DNA of 64,000 nucleotides from Microvirga thermotolerans (lineage in GTDB: Bacteria; Pseudomonadota; Alphaproteobacteria; Rhizobiales; Beijerinckiaceae): positions 2,696,001 to 2,760,000 of the forward strand of contig NZ_CP045423.1 in NCBI RefSeq assembly GCF_009363855.1, given 5' to 3'. Below the pieces are notes generated by a model that searched no databases, was not told the DNA's origin, and worked only from the letters and a program-made list of their open reading frames with translations. Below, piece by piece: positions 28,342-35,655 of this stretch. Position numbers and translations under genes: made by a program. Each line of letters opens with the position of its first letter. Positions within the stretch are counted from its first letter, which is position 1.

Positions 28342-29178
28342 ATGTCCGACCAATTGCAGCAGGCTGATGGCATTCCGCCGGGACCATGTCGGAAAACTTT
28401 CTCCGACCTCGCCCGGGCCCTGCGCTTTTATTCCCGTCTCCCCATCCCGGCCCTGCCCTGGGAGGACGATCCTCACGGCCTGCCGGACTTCGGGCGAATC
28501 GTCCGCGTCCTGCCCCTCGCGGGCCTCGTGCTCGGCCTCCTGCCCGCCGCCGCGTTCGGCCTGTCCCTCGTCCTCGGGCTCGGCCCCTGGCTCGCCGCGA
28601 TCCTCTCCGTCGCGACGGCGACGGTCACGACCGGGGCCTTCCACGAGGACGGCCTCGCCGATACCACCGACAGCTTCGGCGGCGCGACCCGGGAGCGCCG
28701 CCTCGCCATCATGAAGGACAGCCTGATCGGCTCCTTCGGCACCTCCGCCCTGGTGCTCGGCTTCTCCCTGCGGATCGCGGCGCTGGCGACCCTGGCCGGC
28801 CGCACGGACGCCCCCGCGGTCATGGCGGCGATCGTCCTCGTCGCCGCCCTGTCCCGGGTCGCCGGCCTCGTGCCCCTGGTCTTCCTGCCCCCCGCCCGGT
28901 CCGACGGCGCCGCGCAGGCCGTCGGCCGCCCGGCGCGGGAGGATTTCTGGCGCGCGGCGGCCCTGGCCGCGGCGCTCGCGCTCCTGCTCGGCCTCTCCGC
29001 CGGCCTGCCCGCCTCCGGAATCGCCCTGACAGCGTTTCTCTCTGCGCTCGCCGGGATCGCCCTCGCGGGGGTCGCCAAGCGCCATATCCAGGGGCAGACG
29101 GGGGACATCGCCGGCGCGGCCCAGCAGGTCGCCGAGATCGCTGCGCTGATCGGTCTCTTGATTGCGCTCCGCCCGTGA
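28342..29178 (+). CDS. cobS: Adenosylcobinamide-GDP ribazoletransferase (cobalamin synthase)
   Basis: A 278-residue inner-membrane enzyme that joins adenosylcobinamide-GDP to alpha-ribazole, the last part of cobalamin assembly. It has about seven hydrophobic segments. Key signature: TGAFHEDGLADTTDSFGG with the acidic residues of the active site, followed by RRLAIMKDSLIGSFG, and later GQTGDIAGAAQQVAEIA. The ATG at 28342 has GGAGGG eight bases upstream; an ATG-like start at 28306 lacks conserved sequence. Divergent from cobT. Confidence 0.94.
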   Translation: MSDQLQQADGIPPGPCRKTFSDLARALRFYSRLPIPALPWEDDPHGLPDFGRIVRVLPLAGLVLGLLPAAAFGLSLVLGLGPWLAAILSVATATVTTGAFHEDGLADTTDSFGGATRERRLAIMKDSLIGSFGTSALVLGFSLRIAALATLAGRTDAPAVMAAIVLVAALSRVAGLVPLVFLPPARSDGAAQAVGRPAREDFWRAAALAAALALLLGLSAGLPASGIALTAFLSALAGIALAGVAKRHIQGQTGDIAGAAQQVAEIAALIGLLIALRP

Positions 29179-29182
29179 CGAC

Positions 29183-29395
29183 ATGATGGACAACGACATG
29201 ACCCGCGCCTCCAGCCCCTGCATCCGCGTCTGCACCCTCGATCCCGAAACAGGTCTCTGCGAGGGCTGCGGCCGCACGCGCGAGGAGATCGGGCGGTGGT
29301 ACCGCCTCACCGAGGAGGAGCGGCTGCGCATCATGGCGGAGCTGCCCGAGCGGATGCGCCGGGCCTTCGCCCTGGGCGAGAGCGAGCGCGACTGA
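29183..29395 (+). CDS. DUF1289 small Cys-rich protein
   Basis: About 70 residues from ATG 29183 (65 from ATG 29198). The DUF1289 core is SSPCIRVCTLDPETGLCEGC, four cysteines in a C-X3-C-X8-C-X2-C pattern that would bind zinc or an iron-sulfur centre, then GRTREEIGRWYRLTEEERL and an alpha-helical tail. Such proteins are common in proteobacteria; some predicted Fe-S proteins belong here, but no function is established. It starts four bases after the cobS stop and ends one base before the aspartic protease start. Confidence 0.87.
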   Translation: MMDNDMTRASSPCIRVCTLDPETGLCEGCGRTREEIGRWYRLTEEERLRIMAELPERMRRAFALGESERD

Positions 29396-29396
29396 C

Positions 29397-30107
29397 ATGC
29401 CGGGAATCCGCGCCCTTGCCGGAGCCCTCCTCGTCGCGGCGCTCCTCGTCGGGATCCTCGGCGAGGCGCCGGTGGCGGGTCTCACGCCCGGCGAGGCGGC
29501 GGGCCTCCTCGCGGCGTTCGGGAGCCTGATGCTCATGGCTGCCGCCATCGTCGACGGATTCGCGGCGCACTGGACCCGCGGGGTCGAGGCGGTGGCGTTC
29601 AGCGGCGGCCTGCTCCTGGCGGGCCTCGCGAGCTACGCGGCCCGGGACGATCTCCTGATGGTCCTGGACCGCGCCATCGGCGACATCGCCGACGGGCGTG
29701 CGGTGGTGACGGACAAGGGCGAGGTGGTGGCGGCCCGCCGCACCGACGGCGGCTTCATCCTCAACGGGCGCGTCAACGGGCGCGAAACCCGCTTCGTCTT
29801 CGACACCGGCGCGAGCACCGTGGTCCTGCGGGCGGAGCACGCCGCCGATTTCGGGTTCAAGGAACGGGAGCTGAACTTCTCCATCCCGGTCGCGACCGCC
29901 AACGGAGTCGCCCTCGCCGCGCCGGTCACGATCCGCTCGCTCACCGTCGGATCCATCACCGAACACGACGTGCCTGCCCTCGTCACGCGCTCGGGGGCGC
30001 TTCATGCCAACCTGCTCGGCATGAGCTTCCTGGAGCGGCTCGCCTCCTACGAGGTGCGTGGCAACCGGCTGATCCTGCGCCCGAAGGAGATCACGACAGC
30101 AGGCTGA
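29397..30107 (+). CDS. Retropepsin-like aspartic protease, membrane anchored (TIGR02281 type)
   Basis: A 236-residue protein. The N-terminus has three membrane segments (about 5-100), then the clan AA aspartic protease domain (about 115-230) with the catalytic triplet in VFDTGASTVVLRAEHA and the typical flap and end ANLLGMSFLERLASYEV. This is a single-domain retroviral-type fold that should work as a dimer. Such TIGR02281-type proteins are widespread in alphaproteobacteria with no firm substrate. It ends 17 bases inside the convergent sulfite exporter gene, so the two coding 3' ends overlap. Confidence 0.87.
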   Translation: MPGIRALAGALLVAALLVGILGEAPVAGLTPGEAAGLLAAFGSLMLMAAAIVDGFAAHWTRGVEAVAFSGGLLLAGLASYAARDDLLMVLDRAIGDIADGRAVVTDKGEVVAARRTDGGFILNGRVNGRETRFVFDTGASTVVLRAEHAADFGFKERELNFSIPVATANGVALAAPVTIRSLTVGSITEHDVPALVTRSGALHANLLGMSFLERLASYEVRGNRLILRPKEITTAG

Positions 30108-30942
30108 CGAAGAAGCGCAGGCAGACCGTCAGGAGGAAGATGCCGAAGGCGATCTCCAGCTTGCGCTTCGAGAGGCGGTGCGCCAGCCGCGCCCCGACGG
30201 GCGCCATCCAGGCGCTGGTGGGGATGAACAGGAGGAAGCCGACCAGGGAGATGTAGCCTAGGGCCAGCGGCGGCTGCAGGGCAACCACGTTCGGGTAGTC
30301 CGCCATGTGCGGCCAGCCGGCGTAGATGTAGCCGATAGCGCCGGGAATCGAGATCAGGATGCCGAGCCCGGACGAGGTCGCCACCGCCTGGTGGATCGGG
30401 CGGTTGTAAAAGGTCATGAAGAGGTTCGAGAGCTGTCCGCCGCCGATGCCCATGAGGGCCGACAGGACGCCGATGATCCAGCCGTAGACGACCATGACCG
30501 GCTTTCCCGGCATCTCGGTGCCGAAGCGCCAAGTGTCCTTGCCGAAGAGGAGACGGATCGCCGAAATCCCCGCCACCACCACGAACACCGTCTTGAAGAG
30601 ATCGGCCGGCGCGTAGCGCGCGATGACGCTGCCCATGACGACTCCCACGACCACCGGGACCGCCCAGATCCGCAGGATCGTCATGTCGACGGCGCCCTTG
30701 GCTTGGTGTGCGCGGAAGGAACGGATCGAGGTGGGGATGATGATGGCGAGCGAGGTGCCGACGCAGAGGGGCATCCGCACCTCCTCCGGCACGCCGACGA
30801 AACGGAACAGCTCGTAGAGGATCGGCACCGCCACCGCGCCGCCGCCGACGCCGAACACCCCCGCGAGAAGCCCGGTGACGGCGCCTGCGCCGAGCAGGGC
30901 GACGATCAGCCACGAGAGGTCGAAGAGGGAAATGCCGAACAT
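30091..30942 (-). CDS. TauE/SafE-family sulfite/anion exporter
   Basis: A 283-residue inner-membrane protein with about eight hydrophobic segments. Family marks: GAGAVTGLLAGVFGVGGGAV at the start and WIIGVLSALMGIGGGQLSN in the second half, the two repeated Gly-rich loops of TauE/SafE proteins, which export sulfite, sulfoacetate or other organic anions. The ATG at 30942 follows GGAAG; a longer frame to 31020 lacks conserved sequence. It overlaps the aspartic protease 3' end by 17 bases on the opposite strand. Substrate not assignable. Confidence 0.9.
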   Translation of the reverse strand: MFGISLFDLSWLIVALLGAGAVTGLLAGVFGVGGGAVAVPILYELFRFVGVPEEVRMPLCVGTSLAIIIPTSIRSFRAHQAKGAVDMTILRIWAVPVVVGVVMGSVIARYAPADLFKTVFVVVAGISAIRLLFGKDTWRFGTEMPGKPVMVVYGWIIGVLSALMGIGGGQLSNLFMTFYNRPIHQAVATSSGLGILISIPGAIGYIYAGWPHMADYPNVVALQPPLALGYISLVGFLLFIPTSAWMAPVGARLAHRLSKRKLEIAFGIFLLTVCLRFFVSLLS

Positions 30943-31071
30943 TGGGATCTTCCAAGCGGGGGATGCCGATATGTGACGGAGATCGCCCGCTGGGGCAAGT
31001 GCGGCCAAAGTTGCGGCCAAAGGTGCCCTGCCGATTCCGGCTCGCCCCGATCCCGCCGGGCCCGAACGGAC

Positions 31072-31854
31072 TCAGCGTCGGGCGGCCGAGCGGTTGAACA
31101 GGAGCGCCCCCGGCTCGTTCCGCATCGCCGCCTCGGTGCAGGAATCCGGCCCCAGGCGCCTCGCAAGGCGGGGATAGCGCTCCGCAAGGGCAGACAGCGA
31201 GACGTTCTCGGGGATGCGGGGATGGGCGACGCAGAGCGCGCCATCGGGCCCCCAGGCCGCCTCGAAGGACAGGGTGGGATCCGCCTCCGAGGCCTGGATT
31301 CCGAACCGATCGTAGATGTCGATGATGGTGCCGTCCCGCGTCGTCGGGCGGTCGTCGCCGCCGTAATCGGCCCGCAGCAGGTGGATGCAGGCGCGGTGAA
31401 GGTCGCGCATGGGAACCCCCTCTCTGACCTCCCAGGGCCTGTAGCCCATGAGGACGCATTTGGCCTCCGCGCCGCTGGTGCAGGTGAAGCCGAAGCCGCC
31501 TGCCCCGTCGGGCAGGGGAAGGGCGAGCCGCCGCCCTTTAGGATCGGGCGTGCAGAGGTTCTCCGGCCCCTGCCCCGGCCGCTGGGTCGAAAGGGAGAAC
31601 AGGGTGACGGGCCGGTCCGGGAGCGAGGCATCCTCCTCGGCGCCGTCGATCCGAACCTCCGCCTCCCCCGCCGGGCCCGCGAGCTTCAGGGTGAGGCCCA
31701 CGAGCGCTCTGCCCTTGAGGACGCGTCCGTCATCCAGCGAAAGGGATAGGTCGGCTCCATCCATGCTCAGGCGCCCCTCGAGGGCGGCGGCCGCCATGGG
31801 AAGCGGGAGAACCGCCAGGGCAAGCAGGAGAACGGTCGGAAGGCGAAGGATCAT
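31072..31854 (-). CDS. ADYC-domain secreted protein (with ADYG in place of ADYC)
   Basis: A 260-residue exported protein: signal peptide to about AAAALEG, a beta-rich N-terminal part with LEGRLSMDGADLSLSL, VLKGRALVGLTLKL, then a Cys-containing part and the ADYC-type block CIHLLRADYGGDDRPTTRDG, IIDIYDRFGIQ near 162-186. KCVLMGYRPW (about 132-141) also matches the family. The namesake Cys after ADY is Gly here. ADYC proteins are known mainly from myxobacteria and some alphaproteobacteria; their role is unknown. It lies about 200 bases downstream of a pentapeptide-repeat secreted peptide on the same strand, which may be a partner. Confidence 0.75.
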   Translation of the reverse strand: MILRLPTVLLLALAVLPLPMAAAALEGRLSMDGADLSLSLDDGRVLKGRALVGLTLKLAGPAGEAEVRIDGAEEDASLPDRPVTLFSLSTQRPGQGPENLCTPDPKGRRLALPLPDGAGGFGFTCTSGAEAKCVLMGYRPWEVREGVPMRDLHRACIHLLRADYGGDDRPTTRDGTIIDIYDRFGIQASEADPTLSFEAAWGPDGALCVAHPRIPENVSLSALAERYPRLARRLGPDSCTEAAMRNEPGALLFNRSAARR

Positions 31855-32058
31855 GACGACCCGGGAATGAAGAGGACACGGGCCCCTCGCCGGCACCGGC
31901 AAGGAACGGCCTGTACAGCCCGACCGGATGCCGGGCGGGAACCGTTGCGGGTGTGCGGCGGGAATCGTCAAGGCCGGGACGCCCGTGACTTCCGGCGGAG
32001 CGTCCCGGCGCCCAAGGCCTCCCGAGAGGATGGGAGGCTCCGGGTGGCTGTCTGCCGA

Positions 32059-32262
32059 TCACTTCACCGCGACAGCGGAGCCATCCTGCAGCACGATGCC
32101 CTGGATCCGCATGGTTCCGGCCCCAAGACCGTTATACGCAAGACCGTTGGCGGCAAGGCCGTTGGCGGCAAGGCCGTTGGCGACGGTAGTGGCTCCCGCC
32201 TGCGTTGCAAGCGCTGAGACGATAGCCGCAGCGACGATGGCTGCACTGGTGCGAATGCGCAT
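32059..32262 (-). CDS. 67-residue secreted peptide with NGLAA pentapeptide repeats
   Basis: ATG at 32262 with AAGGAG six bases upstream, so this start is well supported; a start at 32277 adds five residues. Signal peptide to about LATQAGA, then VANGLAANGLAANGLAYNGL (about 27-46), four copies of a five-residue unit N-G-L-x-x, then TMRIQGIVLQDGSAVAVK. In DNA this is a 15-base tandem repeat (32122-32178). The pattern resembles the NG/LQG repeats seen at the start of some ADYC-domain proteins; here they are on a separate gene upstream of one. The function is unknown; a small beta-helical or surface peptide is the simplest guess. Confidence 0.68.
   Translation of the reverse strand: MRIRTSAAIVAAAIVSALATQAGATTVANGLAANGLAANGLAYNGLGAGTMRIQGIVLQDGSAVAVK
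32122..32178 (-). repeat. 15-base tandem repeat coding for NGLAA units
   Basis: About four copies of a 15-base unit (AACGGCCTTGCCGCC in coding sense) inside the secreted peptide gene. The copies are nearly identical in DNA, so recent expansion by slippage is likely. Confidence 0.75.
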
Positions 32263-32497
32263 GTGTTTCTCCTTCATGCGTGAGTGAAGGCCTTGCCGAG
32301 GCTCGGCCGTTCAACGTGAGGAGATTTAGTTACAATATAGCATTCGTAAAGCCTAAGTCGGCTGAAAATCCTCTCCGACATTCTCGCGGGGTGCCTCAAG
32401 GCACGCAAATAAATCTTAAGTTGTTTCCATTGCCATCGGACAATCCACAACTGAAATTTGGCTGCAGCCGGTCCCGTTGCAAGGAACCGCCCTGGGC

Positions 32498-33523
32498 TCA
32501 GCCTTCCGCCAGCGCGGGCGCCGAGCGGTCCCCGTGGAGACGCTCGGTGGCGCGGGCGACCAAGGCGACCGCTTCCCGGAGCGTCTCCAATCCCGCCCCG
32601 GGCTTGACCGCCTCGGTCGCAAGGTGGCGGCGATAGGCGCGGGCACCGGGGCGGCCCGTGAAGAGGCCGAGCATGTGGCGGGTCATGGCCGAAAGGCGTT
32701 CTCCCTCCGCAAGCCGGGCGGCCATGTAGGGCTCATAGGCCGCGACCGCCTCGAAGGCATCGGCGACGGGAGGGGTCTCCCCGTAGAGCTCGCGGTCGAC
32801 GGCGAGCAGGATCTCCGGCTCCTGATAGGCGGCGCGGCCGAGCATGACCCCGTCCACATGCCGCAGATGCCCGTGTACCTCCGCCATGGTCTTGATGCCG
32901 CCGTTGATGGCGACCGTCAGGCCGGGACGGGCCTGCTTCAGCCGGTAGACGCGGTCGTAGTCGAGAGGCGGAATGTCCCGGTTCTCCTTGGGCGAAAGCC
33001 CCTGGAGCCAGGCCTTGCGGGCATGGACCGTCAGCTCGTCGCAGCCGGCGGCGACCACCGCGTCCGTCAGGCGGTCGAGGGCCTCCTCCGGGTCCTGGTC
33101 GTCTACGCCGATCCGGCACTTGACGGTCACCGGCAGCACCACCGCCGCCTTCATGGCGGCCACGCACTCCCCCACCAGGGCGGGTTCGAGCATGAGGCAG
33201 GCGCCGAAGCGGCCGTTCTGCACCCGGTCGGAAGGGCACCCCACGTTCAGGTTGATCTCGTCGTAGCCGAAATCGGCGCAGATCCGCGCCGCCCTCGCCA
33301 ATTCCGCCGGATCGGACCCGCCGAGCTGCACCGCCACCGGATGCTCCGACGGATCGAAGCCGAGCAGCCGCTCCCGCGGGCCGTGGATCACCGCCCCCGT
33401 GGTGACCATCTCCGTGTAGAGCCGCGCCCGGCGCGACAGGACGCGGTGGAAGGCCCGGCAGTGCCGGTCCGTCCAGTCCATCATGGGGGCAACGGTGAAG
33501 AACTTCTGCGTCATCTCGGACAT
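32498..33523 (-). CDS. dusA: tRNA-dihydrouridine(20/20a) synthase
   Basis: A 341-residue FMN-dependent enzyme that reduces uridines 20/20a in the D loop of tRNA. TIM-barrel marks: VAPMMDWTDRHCRAFHRVL at the start, HPVAVQLGGSDP, NLNVGCPSDRVQNGRFGACL with the catalytic Cys, TVHARKAWLQGLSPKENR, and GRAAYQEPEIL near the C-terminus. GCPSDRVQNG with the WLQGLSPKENR stretch is specific for DusA rather than DusB or DusC. The ATG at 33523 (MSEMTQKFF) was chosen; the next ATG, three codons on, would also fit. Confidence 0.94.
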   Translation of the reverse strand: MSEMTQKFFTVAPMMDWTDRHCRAFHRVLSRRARLYTEMVTTGAVIHGPRERLLGFDPSEHPVAVQLGGSDPAELARAARICADFGYDEINLNVGCPSDRVQNGRFGACLMLEPALVGECVAAMKAAVVLPVTVKCRIGVDDQDPEEALDRLTDAVVAAGCDELTVHARKAWLQGLSPKENRDIPPLDYDRVYRLKQARPGLTVAINGGIKTMAEVHGHLRHVDGVMLGRAAYQEPEILLAVDRELYGETPPVADAFEAVAAYEPYMAARLAEGERLSAMTRHMLGLFTGRPGARAYRRHLATEAVKPGAGLETLREAVALVARATERLHGDRSAPALAEG

Positions 33524-33701
33524 GGGTTCGGGCAAGCCGGCCGTTCCGGGCTCGTCAGCCGGCCTTTTCCAATATGGCGACGGCAAGCACAAGGAAAATA
33601 GGCGCGGGTCGATGTCACAGGACGCAACCCGACCCGCCACGGAAGCATTCCGCAAAAAAGTTCCGGCTTGCGACAGTATAGATCGAACGTCAGGCAAAGC
33701 T

Positions 33702-33726
33702 GGAACCGCAAGCCGAAGCACACGTT
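33702..33726 (+). promoter_or_regulatory. EcfG-type general stress promoter
   Basis: GGAAC at 33702-33706, 16 bases, CGTT at 33723-33726: exact consensus. It lies about 40 bases before the GTG start of the secreted 100-residue protein. Confidence 0.75.
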
Positions 33727-33766
33727 CCATGGGTCCCACGCACATCAACGAAAAAGGAGCGCAGAC

Positions 33767-34069
33767 GTGAAGAAGATCGTAGGATTTTCCTGTGCCGCAG
33801 CCCTGTTGTTGGCCGTTCCGGCCGCAAGTTATGCGCAGACGACTGGTGCAGGCACCGGCACCAACTCGAACAGCGCAACGCAGTACGCGCCGGGTCAGCA
33901 GGACCGGAGCAAGATGACCGGTCCGGGCGCGTCGAGCGCCGCGCCGGGCCAGAAGATGCAGACCGACACGACGGGTTCCGTCACCGGCCCGGGAGCTTCC
34001 GGCTACGCGCCCGGCCAGCAGAAGAAGCTGCCGATGGACGAGACAAGCTCTCCCTCGAAACGCAAATAG
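33767..34069 (+). CDS. Secreted low-complexity protein with two TGPGAS..APGQ repeats
   Basis: GTG at 33767 with AAGGAG seven bases upstream. The 100-residue product has a signal peptide to about ASYAQ, then a Thr/Gly/Asn-rich part with YAPGQQDRSKMTGPGAS, a second copy-like SVTGPGASGYAPGQQKK, and a charged tail SPSKRK. No Cys remains in the mature part, so it is probably an unstructured periplasmic or surface protein. The exact EcfG-type promoter upstream (33702-33726) predicts stress induction. Similar small TGPGAS/APGQ proteins occur in Rhizobiales as unannotated hypotheticals; the function is unknown. Confidence 0.72.
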   Translation: MKKIVGFSCAAALLLAVPAASYAQTTGAGTGTNSNSATQYAPGQQDRSKMTGPGASSAAPGQKMQTDTTGSVTGPGASGYAPGQQKKLPMDETSSPSKRK

Positions 34070-34101
34070 CGCAGCCGGTATCGAGCGAAGCGACAAGCTC
34101 G

Positions 34102-34149
34102 TCTCGCGGAGGGGGCCGGCCCTCTCCGCGAGAGGCCGATCCATCGGCC
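34102..34149. terminator. Two adjacent hairpins between convergent genes
   Basis: TCTCGCGGAG...CTCCGCGAGA (34102-34132) with a GC-rich core, then GGCCGAT CC ATCGGCC (34134-34149). They sit 30-80 bases past the stop of the secreted protein; the rest of the gap to 34305 holds no gene I can support. Confidence 0.4.
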
Positions 34150-34305
34150 TTCGGACGTTCTCCGCAACCACCGCCGCAACCTCGGCACCGAGCGCCGCCT
34201 GGGAATCGTATGCGCGGGCGCGATCCGTGAAGGCGACGCCCCCTGCCGGAGAGCAGGGCGGCTCGCATCGTCCTGGACACAACCTCTGGAAAAGCCGCCT
34301 TCCGA

Positions 34306-34884
34306 TCAGTGATCGTGCTTGTGGCCGTGATGGTGGTGCCCACACCCGCAGCCGTGGTCATGGCCGTGATCGTGCGCATGACCATGGTCGTGCGCGTGAC
34401 CGTGGTCGTGATGGCGATGGTGGGCATGGCCGTGGTGGCCGTGATCGTGGTCGCAATGGTGAACGCTCTGCTCCGGCCGGAAGGGGCGCCTCACCGGGGT
34501 CGCGACGCAGCCCTGCCCGCGGGCGAGTTCGGCGAGAGCGGGCGTGTTCTCGATGTAGATCGCGTCGGCCGCGATTTCGGCGAGCCCGTGGCTGCTGCCG
34601 AGATGCCAGGCGAGCCGCATGAGGCGTAAGGGATTCTCGGCCCGGACCTCCAGAAGATCCTCTTCCGCCGCCTTCACCTGCACGAGGCGCCCGTCCTCGA
34701 GGCGCAGGGCGTCGCCGTCGTTGACGGTCGTTTCCATGTCGAGGTCGAGATGGATCTCCGTGCCCGCCTCGCCCCGCAGATGGGCGTGACGGCGCGTGCG
34801 GGCGGCGTGATCGAGGACGACGGTGTCCACGACCCGGTCCGGCTTCACGGCGGGCCTGCGGACGATGGTGGTGGCGCTGGGCAT
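34306..34884 (-). CDS. ureE: Urease accessory protein UreE with long His-rich tail
   Basis: A 192-residue nickel metallochaperone that delivers Ni to the urease active site. The N-terminal and metal-binding domains are seen as DRVVDTVVLDHAARTRRHAH, NDGDALRLEDGRLVQVKAAE, and RLMRLAWHLGSSHGLAEI. The last ~52 residues hold about 27 His (HDHGHHGHAHHRHHDHGHAH and so on), with a CGCG insert, giving a large nickel store. No urease structural gene or other ure gene is in the window, so the gene is detached from the urease cluster. It lies 47 bases downstream of a guanine deaminase on the same strand. Confidence 0.9.
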   Translation of the reverse strand: MPSATTIVRRPAVKPDRVVDTVVLDHAARTRRHAHLRGEAGTEIHLDLDMETTVNDGDALRLEDGRLVQVKAAEEDLLEVRAENPLRLMRLAWHLGSSHGLAEIAADAIYIENTPALAELARGQGCVATPVRRPFRPEQSVHHCDHDHGHHGHAHHRHHDHGHAHDHGHAHDHGHDHGCGCGHHHHGHKHDH

Positions 34885-34931
34885 GGGCTTTCTCGAAGGC
34901 TGAGAGATGGCGGGTAACGGGGAATGGCGGA

Positions 34932-35417
34932 TCAGTAGGCGATCTTGTCCGGCTTCTCCATCCAGGCATCGAAGACGGCTCGGGCCTCCAGGCTCGGTTC
35001 GTGATCCATGGGGATGAGGCGCTCGGGGATGGGCTTCGCGATCTCGTCGTAGATCAGGCTGTCGTCGAAGCCGATCGCGGCGGCGTCCTCGCGGGTATTG
35101 GCGTAGACGATGCGCGACACCCGGGCCCAGTAGGCCGAAGCCAGACACATGGGGCACGGCTCGCAGCTGGTGTAGAGCGTCGCTCCCTGAAGGGAGAAAT
35201 CGCCGACGGCCTCGCAGGCCCGGCGGATCGCGACCACTTCGGCATGGGCCGTCGGGTCCTTGGCGGACGTGACCCGGTTCCAGCCCTCGCCGAGGATGCG
35301 GCCGTCGCGGACGATCACGGCTCCGAACGGGCCGCCAGCCCCGTTGTTCATGTGCTCCCGCGACAGGGCGATGGCGCGCGCCAGGTAGCGTCGATCTTCG
35401 GTCTTGTTCTCGGTCAT
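34932..35417 (-). CDS. Guanine deaminase-like nucleoside deaminase
   Basis: A 161-residue cytidine-deaminase-fold zinc enzyme. Zinc ligands: HAEVVAIRRA (His, with the catalytic Glu) and CEPCPMC (two Cys). The tail GFDDSLIYDEIAKPIPERL and the length match the GuaD type of Bacillus, which converts guanine to xanthine, more than TadA, which is nearer 150 and ends differently. Adjacent xanthine dehydrogenase genes on the same strand support purine breakdown. It is separated from them by a palindromic repeat. Confidence 0.82.
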   Translation of the reverse strand: MTENKTEDRRYLARAIALSREHMNNGAGGPFGAVIVRDGRILGEGWNRVTSAKDPTAHAEVVAIRRACEAVGDFSLQGATLYTSCEPCPMCLASAYWARVSRIVYANTREDAAAIGFDDSLIYDEIAKPIPERLIPMDHEPSLEARAVFDAWMEKPDKIAY

Positions 35418-35510
35418 AGGGTGGTTTTACCGCCTAGGCCGGACGGAAGCGAGGGTTTTCGAAAGCACTGTCACCCGGAGCCCGATCCGTCGTTCCAGGC
35501 CCACCTTGCC

Positions 35511-35655
35511 GTCATTCCGGGACAGCGCGGAGCGCTGGGCCCGGAACCCATGAGCATCAGCCTGCCGGAATCGGGAGGAACGGCAAACGCCGCGCTTTCT
35601 TCTGCACCGTCAGCGGTTATGGGTTCCGGGCTCCGCTACGCGGCCCCGGAATGAC
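35511..35655. repeat. Palindromic interspersed repeat, family B (second copy)
   Basis: About 145 bases with imperfect inverted ends (GTCATTCCGGG... and ...CCCGGAATGAC), and inner phrases GGGCCCGGAACCCAT and GGTTATGGGTTCCGGGCTC. It matches the element at 6159-6262. It supplies the last codons and the stop codon of xdhC, which overlaps it. Confidence 0.7.

Noticed and set aside
34103..34345. Minus-strand open frame past the end of ureE with a segment like AYDSQAALGAEVAAVVAENV
   Set aside because: It looks faintly protein-like but has no start with a ribosome site, no known family and is covered by two hairpins; not reported as a gene.
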